From an uncultured Neomegalonema sp. (GTDB lineage Bacteria; Pseudomonadota; Alphaproteobacteria; Rhodobacterales; Rhodobacteraceae), in the NCBI GenBank assembly GCA_937928005.1, contig CALFVD010000056.1:1-41224 (forward strand): a stretch of DNA of 41,224 bases, given 5' to 3'. The notes below the pieces were generated by a model. That model did not search any database and was not told the origin of the DNA. It worked only from the letters and a program-made list of their open reading frames with translations. Position 1 is the stretch's first letter. Each line of letters opens with the position of its first letter. The translations under genes and the position numbers were made by a program. This document shows positions 16,671 to 26,206 of this stretch, in pieces.

Positions 16671-17858
16671 TCAGGAAGCCCAATCGTATCCGCGCTCGCC
16701 ATGGGCGGTGTAATCGAGACCTTCGATCTCATCGTCTTCGGTTACTCGTAGGGGGAATACCAAGGCACAGAGCTTGACCAACACGACACTGACGATCAGC
16801 GTGAAGACCCCAACGGCCACAAGCGCGATGATCTGGGTCATCAAGCCCTGTCCATCGACCAGCGGGGAGGTGGCCAGCAGCGGCGCCATCAGCGTGCCGA
16901 AAATACCGCCAACGCCGTGGACGGCGAAGACATCGAGGGTATCGTCGATCTTAAAGCGCGATTTGATGACACCGCACATTTCCTGACACAGTACACCGGC
17001 GACCGCACCGATAATGAGCGCGCCAACTGGGCCAACAAAGCCAGAGGCGGGGGTGATGGAGGCTAGGCCCGCAATCGTGCCCGTAACCATACCGATCATG
17101 GATGCCTTGCCGTGCTTGTATCGCTCGTAAAGCGCCCAAGTGATCGAAGCGGTGGCAGCGGAGATATGGGTGACAACGAGGGCCATTGCTGCGCCGCCAT
17201 CCGCCGCGAGCTGTGATCCCGCATTAAAGCCGAACCAGCCGACCCAGAGCATAGACGCGCCGATCATGGTCATGCCGGGATTGTGGGGTGGTTTCAGATC
17301 CTTCGGGAAACCGCGCCGCGCGCCAAGGCTGACCCCGATGACGAGGGCGGCGATGCCTGCGGTTTCATGGACGACGATACCGCCCGCGAAATCCATCACG
17401 CCCATCTGCGCCAGCCATCCGCCGCCCCAGACCCAATGGGTTACGGGCGCATAACAGAGCAGCATCCAAAGCGAGGAGAACAACATGACGAAGCCGAACC
17501 CAATTCGCTCGACATAGGCACCGACGATCAGGGCGGGGGTGATGATCGCGAAGGTCATCTGAAAGGCGAAGAACAATACTTCGGGGATTGTTCCGCTAAG
17601 GCTATCGGCTGTGACACCATGCAGGAAGCTTTTGCCGAGGCCGCCCCAAATCGCGTTACCATCACCGAAGGCAATCGAATAGCCGAAAGCGAGCCACAAT
17701 ACAGACATTGTGCAAGCAATCGCGAAGCAATGCATCAACACCGACAACACGTTACGCGCTCGCACAAGGCCGCCATAAAAAAGCGCCAGACCCGGTAGAG
17801 TCATAAATAGGACGAGCGCCGTCGCGACGATCATCCATGCGGTATCAGCACCATTCAT
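16671..17858 (-). CDS. amtB: Ammonium transporter
   Basis: The 395-residue product is an Amt/Mep-family channel of the inner membrane that takes up ammonium. It has about eleven membrane segments and family blocks LPGLALFYGGLVRARNVLSV, VLWLAFGYSIAFGD, DFAGGIVVHETAGIAALV, MLWVGWFGFNAGS and DVFAVHGVGGIFGTL; the pore histidines are in the VHETAG and VHGVGG motifs. The length is near the usual 400, and no cleaved signal peptide is evident, unlike many family members. GAGGGG precedes the ATG. The PII gene glnK, which commonly sits next to amtB, is absent. The upstream region is rich in inverted repeats. Confidence 0.95.
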   Translation of the reverse strand: MNGADTAWMIVATALVLFMTLPGLALFYGGLVRARNVLSVLMHCFAIACTMSVLWLAFGYSIAFGDGNAIWGGLGKSFLHGVTADSLSGTIPEVLFFAFQMTFAIITPALIVGAYVERIGFGFVMLFSSLWMLLCYAPVTHWVWGGGWLAQMGVMDFAGGIVVHETAGIAALVIGVSLGARRGFPKDLKPPHNPGMTMIGASMLWVGWFGFNAGSQLAADGGAAMALVVTHISAATASITWALYERYKHGKASMIGMVTGTIAGLASITPASGFVGPVGALIIGAVAGVLCQEMCGVIKSRFKIDDTLDVFAVHGVGGIFGTLMAPLLATSPLVDGQGLMTQIIALVAVGVFTLIVSVVLVKLCALVFPLRVTEDDEIEGLDYTAHGERGYDWAS

Positions 17859-17904
17859 TCTAAAATCCCCTCTGATTTTTACGGGGAGGAGGAATTCAGA
17901 AAAC

Positions 17905-18006
17905 TGATCACAATTGCAATGGGGTCAAAGGCGGGATTTGGCGCAAAAATGTGCAGCACGGTGTATTTGCGCAAACATTAAGCAACTAATTGCTTCATTG
18001 TGATCA
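17905..18006. promoter_or_regulatory. Inverted-repeat cluster upstream of amtB
   Basis: TGATCACAAT occurs at 17905-17914 and as its exact inverse at 17997-18006. Between them are TTTGGCGCAAA (17937-17947), GTGCAGCAC (17951-17959), TTTGCGCAAA (17966-17975, a perfect palindrome) and a 5-bp hairpin (17981-17994). The cluster is likely an operator region for amtB; the hairpin may also end the upstream gene, whose stop codon overlaps the last repeat. The bound regulator is unknown. Confidence 0.45.
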
Positions 18007-18504
18007 ATAGACATTGTGATTCCTGATGGCGCTGTCGATCAGGTGAAGGGCATGAAGCGTGGCTGCGCGGCGAACATGTTCGCGGCCTAATGGGCCAAAT
18101 TCTATCGTCTGCGCTTTTGCGCCCTTATCTGTCGCAACCGAAAAGCAGACGCGGCCTTCGGGCTTATGGTCAGAGCCGCCCGGTCCCGCAATTCCTGTAA
18201 CGGAAATAGCGTATTGTGCCGCCGAGTTCGTCAATGCGCCGCGCGCCATTTCGGTAGCGATTTCCTCGCTGACCGCGCCATGGGTGTCGAGTGTAGCTTG
18301 CGCAACGCCCAACAAATCGATCTTCGCTTGGTTAGAGTAGGTTATGTAGCCGCGCTCATACGCATTCGATGATCCGGGGATTGCGGTAAGGGCCGCGCCG
18401 ACCATGCCCCCGGTACAGCTTTCCGCTGTCACGATCATTTCGCCGCGACCTGCGGCGACCGCCACGATTTCCTGCGCTAGAAACCTGATTTGATTGTCGA
18501 TCAT
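18004..18504 (-). CDS. pncC: Nicotinamide-nucleotide amidase (CinA C-terminal family)
   Basis: The product (166 residues) matches the stand-alone C-terminal CinA domain, which removes the amide of nicotinamide mononucleotide in pyridine-nucleotide salvage. Visible are IVTAESCTGGMVGAALT, GSSNAYERGYITYSNQAK, VSEEIATEMARGA and ISVTGIAGPGGSDHKPEGRV. The N-terminal nucleotidyl/molybdopterin-like domain of full CinA is missing, as in many proteobacteria. I use the ATG at 18504, which overlaps the pgpA stop by 4 bp (ATGA); an ATG at 18513 adds three residues. It is the last gene of the ispDF-pgpA-pncC run. Confidence 0.9.
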   Translation of the reverse strand: MIDNQIRFLAQEIVAVAAGRGEMIVTAESCTGGMVGAALTAIPGSSNAYERGYITYSNQAKIDLLGVAQATLDTHGAVSEEIATEMARGALTNSAAQYAISVTGIAGPGGSDHKPEGRVCFSVATDKGAKAQTIEFGPLGREHVRRAATLHALHLIDSAIRNHNVY

Positions 18505-19004
18505 GTGAACCATCCATGGGCCATTGCGGCCATTCCTGTTGCGATCACGGCGGCAATGATACCGGCGATTACGTCATCGGCCATAATGCCGAATGCGCCA
18601 TGCTGTCGGTCAGCCCATCCTACGGGACCGGGTTTCCAGATGTCGAACAGGCGGAAAAGAACGAAAGCGGCAATCCAACCCGGATAAGGAAAAACATGCG
18701 CCGCGCTATCCGAAAACATCATGCCAAAGGAAAGCGGCCATAGGGCGATCCATTGTCCGGCAAGCTCGTCGATGATGACTTCTGAGGGATCAGCATCACC
18801 GCCTAGAGCCGACACGTATTCGCGCGTTGCCCACCAACCGAGGATGATTGCAACGATGGTTGCGGCGGCAAAAAGCGCAAAGCCGCCCGCCCAGTGTAAT
18901 AGCCATGCGAGCGGGATGGATGCGGCGGAGCCAACCGTGCCGGGAGCCTTGGGAGAGAAACCCAATCCGCCCATCGTGGCAATGGCTTGTGCGATTGTTT
19001 TCAT
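18501..19004 (-). CDS. pgpA: Phosphatidylglycerophosphatase A
   Basis: PgpA removes phosphate from phosphatidylglycerophosphate to give phosphatidylglycerol in the inner membrane. The 167-residue product has the family motifs GLGFSPKAPGTVGS at the start, EVIIDELAGQW in the middle and GIMADDVIAGIIAAV near the end, with several hydrophobic segments. It begins at an ATG that overlaps the ispDF stop by 4 bp and ends in another 4-bp overlap with pncC, so the three genes are almost surely co-translated. Confidence 0.93.
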   Translation of the reverse strand: MKTIAQAIATMGGLGFSPKAPGTVGSAASIPLAWLLHWAGGFALFAAATIVAIILGWWATREYVSALGGDADPSEVIIDELAGQWIALWPLSFGMMFSDSAAHVFPYPGWIAAFVLFRLFDIWKPGPVGWADRQHGAFGIMADDVIAGIIAAVIATGMAAMAHGWFT

Positions 19005-20182
19005 GGGGCGATCTTTATCAAAGTTGCGCTGGCCAGCGCGGCAATGCCTTCTTCGCGCCCACAGAAGCCAAGGCGTTCGGTGGTGGTGGCTTTGACGCTG
19101 ACACGGTCAATTTCCAGCCCGCAGAGTTCGCCTACGCGCGCGCGCATTGCTTCGGAATGGGGGCCGATTTTTGGGCGCTCACAGATAAGGGTGATATCAA
19201 CATTTGAGAGGGCAAAGCCCATTTCGGTGATGATTTCGACGGCGCGGGTCAGGAAGATTGCGCTGTCTGCGCCTTTCCATTGCGGGTCACTTGGGGGGAA
19301 ATGCCGCCCGATATCCCCCGCCGCCGCCGCACCAAGAATTGCGTCGGTTAGCGTATGCAGGCCAACATCGGCGTCGGAATGACCTTTCAACCCTTTGTCA
19401 TGGGGAATGGTGATACCGCATAGGGTAACGGTATCGCCTTCACAGAACGCATGAACGTCATAGCCCTGTCCGTTGCGGATATCGGGCTGGGCGAGTAGGC
19501 GCTCGGCCATCGAAAAATCCTCCGGCGTGGTCAGTTTGAAATTCAGCGGGTCGCCGGTCACGGCCATAACCGCCATCCCCGCCGACATCGCAACCGCCGC
19601 ATCATCGAGATGCGTATCAAGCGAGCCACCCGTTGTTGCCGCCTCGAAAGCGGCGAGGAGGGGGGCAAAGTGAAAACCCTGTGGGGTTTGAGCGCGGCTG
19701 GTACCGTCGCGCGGGACGTTCTGGCCGAGGGTGCCGTCCTCATTGACCATCCGCATGGCGTCGATAGCGGGGAGCATCGCGACGGCTCCATCCGTATCAT
19801 GCAAGGCTGTAACGACACGGTCGATGATTTCGGCCCCGATCATCGGGCGGGCGGCATCGTGGATGAGGACGATATCGGGTGATGTATCGCCCGAAAGGCT
19901 GCGTATGCCGTTGAGAACGCTGGCGGCGCGGCTGTCTCCACCATTGACCGGCGGGCGCATCTTTGAGCTGGTCCCTGCGCTTCGATCATAAAGTTTGCGG
20001 TCGTCGGGATGGATGACCACCGTTACCGTATCAATGGAAGGATGCGCGGTGAATGCGCTCAGGGTGCGGCTGAGGACCGTACGGCCCGCCACCTGTCGAT
20101 ATTGTTTTGGCATACCGCCGCCCGCGCGCATTCCACGTCCGGCGGCGACAATGAGGGCGGCGATGCGGTTCTTTGCGTTCAT
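19001..20182 (-). CDS. ispDF: Bifunctional IspD/IspF isoprenoid enzyme
   Basis: The 393-residue product joins two enzymes of the non-mevalonate (MEP) isoprenoid pathway. Residues 1 to about 230 are IspD, a cytidylyltransferase (AALIVAAGRGMRAGGGMPKQY, LIHDAARPMI, RAQTPQGFHF); from about 236 on is IspF, the cyclodiphosphate synthase (GYDVHAF, LKGHSDADVGLHTLTDAILGA, KATTTERLGFCGREEGIAA), where the aspartate and histidines bind metal. The intermediate step enzyme IspE is not here. Fusions of this kind are common in alphaproteobacteria. It starts a minus-strand operon and diverges from dusB across 93 bp. Confidence 0.97.
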   Translation of the reverse strand: MNAKNRIAALIVAAGRGMRAGGGMPKQYRQVAGRTVLSRTLSAFTAHPSIDTVTVVIHPDDRKLYDRSAGTSSKMRPPVNGGDSRAASVLNGIRSLSGDTSPDIVLIHDAARPMIGAEIIDRVVTALHDTDGAVAMLPAIDAMRMVNEDGTLGQNVPRDGTSRAQTPQGFHFAPLLAAFEAATTGGSLDTHLDDAAVAMSAGMAVMAVTGDPLNFKLTTPEDFSMAERLLAQPDIRNGQGYDVHAFCEGDTVTLCGITIPHDKGLKGHSDADVGLHTLTDAILGAAAAGDIGRHFPPSDPQWKGADSAIFLTRAVEIITEMGFALSNVDITLICERPKIGPHSEAMRARVGELCGLEIDRVSVKATTTERLGFCGREEGIAALASATLIKIAP

Positions 20183-20194
20183 GTGCGGACAGTA

Positions 20195-20222
20195 TTGACC
20201 GCACGCGCCGACGCAAGATTCT
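20195..20222 (+). promoter_or_regulatory. Weak candidate promoter for dusB-ntr operon
   Basis: TTGACC (20195-20200) is a good -35 match; GATTCT (20217-20222) at a 16-nt spacer is a poor -10 match. It is the best sigma70-like pair in the divergent gap. Confidence 0.25.
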
Positions 20223-20275
20223 TGTGCGTTCCAACGCGAAAAGCTATGAGGGCAAGCCTATTCGCGGGAAGAACC

Positions 20276-21280
20276 ATGACCCTTCAGCCTATCCAAATCG
20301 GCGCAGAACGCCTTGATGTGCCGGTCGCGCTTGCGCCAATGGCGGGGATTACGGACAGGCCGTTCCGGCATCTCGCCGCCCGTTTTGGCGCGCCTTATGT
20401 CGTGTCGGAGATGGTGGCGAGCCGGGAAATGCTGGTGAGTAGGCGGCTTTCGACAATCCGCCTCGACGTGACGCAAGATAGTGCGCTGGCCGCCGTTCAG
20501 CTTGCCGGATGTGAGGCCGAATGGATGGCCGAGGCGGCGCGCCGGGTCGAGGGGAATGGTGCGCGGGTCGTGGATATCAATATGGGATGTCCGGCCAAAA
20601 AGGTGACGACAGGATATTCAGGATCGGCATTGATGCGCGATCCTGACCGCGCCTTATCGCTGATCGAAGCAACGGTCGAGGCGGTGAGTGTGCCGGTGAC
20701 ACTGAAAATGCGGCTGGGTTGGAGCGACGAGATGCTCAATGCGCCGCAGATTGCGCGGATGGCCGAGGATGCGGGCGTTCAGATGTTGGTGGTTCACGGG
20801 CGCACACGGGCGCAGCTTTATCGTGGGGTCGCCGATTGGCGAGCCGTACGACGGGTGGTCGAGGCGGTCGATATTCCGGTGTTGGTCAACGGGGATATCA
20901 CCGACGTCGAGACGGCACGGATGGCGTTGGCGCAATCGGGGGCCGCTGGCGTGATGGTTGGGCGTGGAACGCAAGGCGCGCCGTGGCTAGCGGGGCAAAT
21001 TGCGGATGAGCTATGCGGCAAGCCAATGCGCATTGCGCCGACCGGGACCGCGCTGGCCGATGTCGTCATCGAGCATTACGAGGGGTTGCTGGCGATCTAT
21101 GGCTCGGAGATTGGCCTGCGCTCGGCGCGCAAGCATCTAGGCTGGTGGCTGGCGGGCAGGGCAGGGGGAGCGGAGATACGCGGGCGTGTAATCCGCTGTA
21201 ATGATCCGGCCACGGTAATCGCGGAATTGCGGGCTTATGATTGGCCGGATGTGACAACCGATAGCGCGGTTGCGGCATGA
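20276..21280 (+). CDS. dusB: tRNA-dihydrouridine synthase B
   Basis: Dus enzymes use FMN and NADPH to reduce uridines in tRNA. The 334-residue product shows VALAPMAGITDRPFRHLAARF, DINMGCPAKKVTTGYSGSAL with the catalytic cysteine, LVVHGRTRAQLYRGVADW, VLVNGDITD and MVGRGTQGAPWL. This is the gene historically called nifR3 in alphaproteobacteria, where it heads the ntrBC operon. I use the ATG at 20276, preceded by GGGAAG; a further ATG at 20246 has weaker support, and the longer open frame beyond that is antisense to ispDF. Its stop overlaps the ntrB start by 4 bp. Confidence 0.95.
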   Translation: MTLQPIQIGAERLDVPVALAPMAGITDRPFRHLAARFGAPYVVSEMVASREMLVSRRLSTIRLDVTQDSALAAVQLAGCEAEWMAEAARRVEGNGARVVDINMGCPAKKVTTGYSGSALMRDPDRALSLIEATVEAVSVPVTLKMRLGWSDEMLNAPQIARMAEDAGVQMLVVHGRTRAQLYRGVADWRAVRRVVEAVDIPVLVNGDITDVETARMALAQSGAAGVMVGRGTQGAPWLAGQIADELCGKPMRIAPTGTALADVVIEHYEGLLAIYGSEIGLRSARKHLGWWLAGRAGGAEIRGRVIRCNDPATVIAELRAYDWPDVTTDSAVAA

Positions 21281-22368
21281 GTGATGCGCCTGATTATCAG
21301 AATTACGATATTCTCTGGAACACGCTGCCCATCCCTGCGCTGATGGTTGGTGGTGATGGGCATATCGAGGTGGTCAATGCCGCCGCCGAACAATTCCTGT
21401 CGATGAGCGCGCGTAGCTTGTGCGGTAAGCCGTTCACCGATCTTGCACCGGAAGGGTCGCGGCTCGCCGCTTTGATCGAACAGGCACGATCCGCGCCCGT
21501 ATCGCTGGCGGAGCATGGGGTCGAGATGACGGAGCGGGAGGCGGGGGGCGTGACGGTCGATGTGCAGGTTACGCCGCTGACCGATGCGCCGGGTAGCGCG
21601 GCGCTGCTGGTGCTGATCCAACCGCGCTCGATTGCCGAGAAGATGGATCGTAGCCTTGCCCATCGCGGCGCGGCGCGCTCGGTGAGCGGTATGGCGGCGA
21701 CGATGGCGCATGAGATCAAAAATCCGCTGGCGGCAATTTCAGGGGCCGCGCAATTGCTTCAGGATTTTGGGGCGGATCAGGAGGTCGAACTGGCCGAATT
21801 GATCGAGGAGGAAGCCGAGCGTATCCGCCGCCTCGTTGATCGGATGGAGCATTTTACCGATGAGCGGCCACCCGCACGCCTACCCGTCAATTTACATGAT
21901 GCGCTGGATATGACGCGCCGGGCGGCAAAAGCGGGGTTTGGGCGCGAAGTGCGGTATGTCGAGGAATACGACCCCTCGTTGCCGCCGACGGTTGGCGACC
22001 GGGATCAACTGGCACAGGCCTTTCAAAATCTCATCAAGAATGCGGCTGAAGCCGTTGATGGTAAAGGTGAAATCACAATGCGCACCGCTTATCGTCCCGG
22101 TGTGCGGTTGGCGGGGATCAAAGGCGGTGGGCGACAAAGCCTGCCGCTGGAAGTGTCGATTATTGATAATGGGCGAGGTATCCCCGAAGAGCTAGCCCCG
22201 CATATCTTTGAACCATTCGTCACGTCAAAGGCGTCGGGCGCGGGCTTGGGGCTTGCGCTAGTGTCAAAGATCATCGCTGACCATGGCGGGGTAATCGAAT
22301 GCGAAAGTGGCGAGGGGCGCACGGTGTTTAGGATGTTGCTTCCCGTCTGGCACGAGGATGACGCATGA
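21277..22368 (+). CDS. ntrB: Nitrogen sensor histidine kinase NtrB
   Basis: NtrB is the cytosolic partner of NtrC; with PII signalling it phosphorylates or dephosphorylates NtrC according to nitrogen state. The 363-residue product has an N-terminal PAS domain ([27 protein letters not shown] in part), the phosphorylated histidine H145 in [19 protein letters not shown], and the ATP-binding N box [17 protein letters not shown]1 box [11 protein letters not shown] and G2 box GAGLGLALV. No membrane segment is seen. It is joined to dusB and ntrC by 4-bp ATGA overlaps. The PII gene is not in the window. Confidence 0.95.
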   Translation: MSDAPDYQNYDILWNTLPIPALMVGGDGHIEVVNAAAEQFLSMSARSLCGKPFTDLAPEGSRLAALIEQARSAPVSLAEHGVEMTEREAGGVTVDVQVTPLTDAPGSAALLVLIQPRSIAEKMDRSLAHRGAARSVSGMAATMAHEIKNPLAAISGAAQLLQDFGADQEVELAELIEEEAERIRRLVDRMEHFTDERPPARLPVNLHDALDMTRRAAKAGFGREVRYVEEYDPSLPPTVGDRDQLAQAFQNLIKNAAEAVDGKGEITMRTAYRPGVRLAGIKGGGRQSLPLEVSIIDNGRGIPEELAPHIFEPFVTSKASGAGLGLALVSKIIADHGGVIECESGEGRTVFRMLLPVWHEDDA

Positions 22369-23810
22369 GTGGTTCGCTGGTTCTCATTGCCGATGATGAT
22401 CGGGCGATCCGCACGGTGCTGTCACAGGCGTTGACGCGCGCGGGGTTTCAGACGCGCTCTACCGGGACGGCATCCACGCTGTATCGCTGGATCGAAGAAG
22501 GCGAGGGCGATGCGGTCATCACGGATGTTATGATGCCCGATGGTGACGCGCTCGATATGCTGCCGACGATTAAGCGGCGGCGACCTGACCTGCCGATTAT
22601 CGTGATGAGCGCGCAGAATACGGTGATGATGGCGATCCGCGCGGCGGAGGCGGGGGCGTATGAATACCTGCCAAAACCCTTTGATCTCAAAGAATTGGTC
22701 AGCCACCTTCGCAAAGCATTAACGCGCACAGGGCCGCAAGTGGCGGAAGAGGGCGCATTGCCTGAGCTGCGCGACGAGGCGCAACCTCTGATTGGGCGAT
22801 CAGCGGCGATGCAGGATGTCTATCGGGCCATGGCACGGTTGATGAATACCGACCTAACCGTAATGATTACGGGGGCTTCGGGGACGGGTAAGGAGTTGGT
22901 TGCCCGCGCGCTGCATGATTATGGCAGGCGTAAAGCGGGGCCATTCGTGGCGGTCAATATGGCGGCGATTCCGCGTGATCTGATCGAATCTGAACTGTTT
23001 GGGCATGAAAAAGGTGCGTTCACCGGGGCGATGGCGCGCTCGACCGGGAAGTTTGAGCAGGCAAAATCCGGGACGCTGTTCCTCGACGAAATCGGGGATA
23101 TGCCGCCCGAAGCGCAGACGCGGTTGCTGCGGGTGCTGCAAGAAGGCGAATACACGGCGGTCGGGGCGACCGGGGCGAAGAAGACGGATGTGCGGATCAT
23201 CGCCGCGACTCATCAGGATTTGCGTTCGCATATTCGCGAGGGGATTTTCCGCGAAGACCTGTTCTATCGCCTCAATGTTGCGCCGATACGCTTGCCCCCG
23301 CTGCGGGAGCGGCTGGACGATATTGCCGATTTGGTGCGGGGATTTCTGCGGCAGGCGGTGGCCGAGGGGCTGCCGCGCAAGACGGTTTCGCGCGATGCGA
23401 TGGATGCGCTGCGCGAACATGACTGGCCCGGCAATGTGCGCGAATTGCAGAACCTTATGAAGCGGGTTGCCGCCCTATGCCCTGAAGATATCGTAGACAG
23501 GGCAACCATCGAGTCGGAATTGTCATCGCAATTTGCTGGAGCTGATGACTATACGGGCGGGGCAAGCGATCTTTCGGGGTTGGTCGAGGAGCATCTCAAG
23601 CGTTATTTTGCGCTGCATGGTGATGCCATACCGCCAGCGGGCCTGTATCAGCGCATCCTGAAGGAAGTGGAGTTTCCGCTGATCACATTGTCATTGGCCG
23701 CCACGCGAGGAAATCAATTGCGGGCCGCTGACTTGCTTGGGTTGAATCGAAATACCTTGAGGAAAAAGATACGCGAGCTTGACATTCCGGTCGATCGAAA
23801 GAAAAGGTGA
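22365..23810 (+). CDS. ntrC: Nitrogen regulator NtrC (sigma54 activator)
   Basis: The 481-residue product has a receiver domain with the phosphorylated aspartate at D54 ([10 protein letters not shown]) and acidic DDD near the start, a sigma54-activating AAA+ domain (Walker [17 protein letters not shown] loop, Walker [34 protein letters not shown]), and a C-terminal Fis-type helix-turn-helix ([22 protein letters not shown]). The GAFTGA loop that contacts sigma54 is intact, so it should work with RpoN. It would switch on nitrogen-scavenging genes such as amtB. Its ATG overlaps the ntrB stop. A 74-bp gap precedes ntrY. Confidence 0.97.
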   Translation: MSGSLVLIADDDRAIRTVLSQALTRAGFQTRSTGTASTLYRWIEEGEGDAVITDVMMPDGDALDMLPTIKRRRPDLPIIVMSAQNTVMMAIRAAEAGAYEYLPKPFDLKELVSHLRKALTRTGPQVAEEGALPELRDEAQPLIGRSAAMQDVYRAMARLMNTDLTVMITGASGTGKELVARALHDYGRRKAGPFVAVNMAAIPRDLIESELFGHEKGAFTGAMARSTGKFEQAKSGTLFLDEIGDMPPEAQTRLLRVLQEGEYTAVGATGAKKTDVRIIAATHQDLRSHIREGIFREDLFYRLNVAPIRLPPLRERLDDIADLVRGFLRQAVAEGLPRKTVSRDAMDALREHDWPGNVRELQNLMKRVAALCPEDIVDRATIESELSSQFAGADDYTGGASDLSGLVEEHLKRYFALHGDAIPPAGLYQRILKEVEFPLITLSLAATRGNQLRAADLLGLNRNTLRKKIRELDIPVDRKKR

Positions 23811-23884
23811 TGCACGATTGTCACAATGTGGCATGAAGCGTTGCAGTAGAAGCGCGGTTTTACGCTCGGAGAGCCAGCCGATCC

Positions 23885-26164
23885 ATGTCGCTGACCTTAC
23901 ATGATCCTTCGATACGGCAAGGTCGCCCTTGGTTTGGTGGCCGGGTGGGCCGTCGCCGTATTATCAGTGGCTTGGGCTTTGCGCTGGCTATAGCAGCGCC
24001 GATATGCGCGATCTTCACTTATTATCTTGCGACCAGTGACGAGATAATGGGGATCAATCGGACCGCGTTGCGGATTATGCTGGTTCTTGATTTCTGTCTC
24101 GCGCTTGCGTTGATTGCAATCATTGCGTGGCGTATCGCGACTTTGGTATTGGCCCGGCGGGCGCGGTCGGCGGGGTCGCGCTTGCATCTGCGCATGGTTC
24201 GGATGTTTACCATCATCGCGGTCGCACCGGCATTGTTGCTTGGGTTGTTTGCCGCAATAACGGTTACGGTGACATTGGAAAGCTGGCTGAACGAGCGCGT
24301 GGGTGGGGTCGTTCGTAACTCAGTGCAAATCGCCGAATCCTACGTCAAGGAACGGCACCAAACGATCCGCCTTGATGCGAGCATGCTGTCAGCGGAAATC
24401 GCCCGAATCGCGCCTTATGGCACGCCACGGCAACAGGATTTGGCTAAGGTGCTGGCCAATGTCGCGTTACGCCGACGTCTGGCGGAAGTCTATGTGATCG
24501 ATTCCAGCGGCAAGATTCTCGCGCGAGGGCCGAACAGCTATCTTTTCCTGTACCAAGCGCCGGATGAACGGCATTTGAAAAATGCGCGGCCCGGCGAAAT
24601 CTATGTTTTTGAGGATAAGCGCACGGCGGCGATTAAGGCGCTCGCGGCGTTGGATGGGGTCTTTGATTCCTATATTTATCTTGCGCGCCCTGTTGATCAG
24701 GAGGCTGCGCGCGTTCTTTCGGATGCGCGGGCGATGGCATCGCAATACGAACGGCTGGAAGAACAGCGGGGGGATATGCAAATCCTCTTTGCGATTTTGT
24801 ATATCGGCTTTGCGGTTATCGTGGTGTCGATGGCGATTTGGCTCGGCATCTGGGTGGCCGACCGGCTGGCGCGGCCTATAGGACGTTTGGCGGGAGCGGC
24901 GGATCGGGTGGCGCGCGGCGACCTGAATGCGCGCGTGCATGAGGAAAAAGGCGATGATGAGATCGCCACCCTCTCGCGTGCCTTTAACCGCATGACCAGT
25001 CAGGTTCAGCGACAACGTGATGACCTGTTGGACGTAAATACCGAACTCGACCACCGGCGACGGTTTACCGAAGCGGTGATTGCAGGTGTAACGGCTGGTG
25101 TGGTGGGCCTTGACCCGTTGGGCAATGTCGATCTTATGAATGCTTCCGCGCTGCAAATTATCGGTGATCGTGAAGAACCGAAGAATGTGGGTGATATCGA
25201 CGTTCTGCTTCCGGGAACACAGAACCTTGTGGATCGTTCCGAGGTATCACCACTGGGCATCTCGGAGGGGCGTGTCATTCGCATCTCGGAGGTGGGTGAA
25301 CGCGAATATCTCGTGCGTGTCGCTTGTCAACGCGGCGAAGGCGGGATTGAAGGGTATGTGCTGACGCTTGATGATATGACGGCGCTGGTTTCCGCCCAGC
25401 GCCTTGCCGCTTGGGGCGATGTGGCCCGACGTGTTGCCCATGAAATCCGTAATCCTTTGACCCCGATTCAGCTTTCCGCCGAACGGTTGCGTAGGAAATT
25501 CGGGGTGCAGGTTGAGGATAATCGTCCAATCTTTGATCAATGCGTCGACACCATCGTTCGACAGGTCGGCCAGATCAGGCGCATGGTCGAGGAATTCTCA
25601 AATTTCGCGCGTATGCCAAAACCGGAATTTGCCGATACGCCGCTGGACCCGTTATTCTCGGAAATCATCGGTTTGCACAGCGCGGAATATCCCGAAATTG
25701 AGTTTGTGCAGATTCCCGAAAGATCAGCGATTACCCTCAAATGTGATCAGGGACTCGTCTCCCAAGCCTTCATGAATCTTGTCCGCAATGCCGCGCAATC
25801 CGTACGTGAACACCATGAAACGGAGGGCCGCGACGATGGAAGGATCGAAATTCGCACGGAGATTGCAGGTGGTGATCTGGTGATTAATGTAATCGACAAT
25901 GGCCCCGGTTTCCCTGTGCGTGAACGTGACAAACTGACGGAACCTTATGTCACGAACAAAAAGGGCGGGACGGGCCTTGGCCTTGCCATTGTGCGACGGA
26001 TCGTCGAGGACCACGGCGGTACGATTTCGCTGGGCGATGCAATGAATGGAATGGGCGGCGCGCAAGTGAATATCGTATTCCCTAAAGCGGCGATCATGAC
26101 ACAACCGGCCAATGATGACGGGGCCGAAACTGACACGTATACGACCCGAACGGGCACTAAGTGA
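23885..26164 (+). CDS. ntrY: Membrane sensor histidine kinase NtrY
   Basis: The 759-residue product has N-terminal membrane segments (around 28-48, 62-84 and 105-130), a periplasmic sensor region, another membrane segment (LFAILYIGFAVIVVSMAIWLG in part), a HAMP linker (RLAGAADRVARGDLNARV), a PAS domain, and a kinase core with H519 in ARRVAHEIRNPLTPIQLS, the N box SQAFMNLVRNAAQSV and G boxes VIDNGPGFP and GGTGLGLAIV. NtrY with NtrX has been tied to nitrogen, redox and envelope responses in alphaproteobacteria. The start at 23885 has GGAGA upstream at a long spacing. It lies in the usual place between ntrC and ntrX. Confidence 0.95.
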   Translation: MSLTLHDPSIRQGRPWFGGRVGRRRIISGLGFALAIAAPICAIFTYYLATSDEIMGINRTALRIMLVLDFCLALALIAIIAWRIATLVLARRARSAGSRLHLRMVRMFTIIAVAPALLLGLFAAITVTVTLESWLNERVGGVVRNSVQIAESYVKERHQTIRLDASMLSAEIARIAPYGTPRQQDLAKVLANVALRRRLAEVYVIDSSGKILARGPNSYLFLYQAPDERHLKNARPGEIYVFEDKRTAAIKALAALDGVFDSYIYLARPVDQEAARVLSDARAMASQYERLEEQRGDMQILFAILYIGFAVIVVSMAIWLGIWVADRLARPIGRLAGAADRVARGDLNARVHEEKGDDEIATLSRAFNRMTSQVQRQRDDLLDVNTELDHRRRFTEAVIAGVTAGVVGLDPLGNVDLMNASALQIIGDREEPKNVGDIDVLLPGTQNLVDRSEVSPLGISEGRVIRISEVGEREYLVRVACQRGEGGIEGYVLTLDDMTALVSAQRLAAWGDVARRVAHEIRNPLTPIQLSAERLRRKFGVQVEDNRPIFDQCVDTIVRQVGQIRRMVEEFSNFARMPKPEFADTPLDPLFSEIIGLHSAEYPEIEFVQIPERSAITLKCDQGLVSQAFMNLVRNAAQSVREHHETEGRDDGRIEIRTEIAGGDLVINVIDNGPGFPVRERDKLTEPYVTNKKGGTGLGLAIVRRIVEDHGGTISLGDAMNGMGGAQVNIVFPKAAIMTQPANDDGAETDTYTTRTGTK

Positions 26165-26206
26165 AAAATACCGAGAACGGTAGAAAAAGACGGAGAGGCA
26201 CGACCC

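Noticed and set aside
17940-17960. Sigma54-like promoter for amtB on the minus strand (CTGCAC and TTGC)
   Set aside because: The GG of the -24 element is missing and the spacing is one base short.
20009-20275. Extension of dusB upstream
   Set aside because: It overlaps ispDF antisense and lacks Dus sequence; the ATG at 20276 fits the family.
23829-23845. Sigma54-like promoter before ntrY (TGGCAT and TTGCA)
   Set aside because: The GG and GC elements are 11 nt apart instead of the strict 10, so sigma54 recognition is unlikely.
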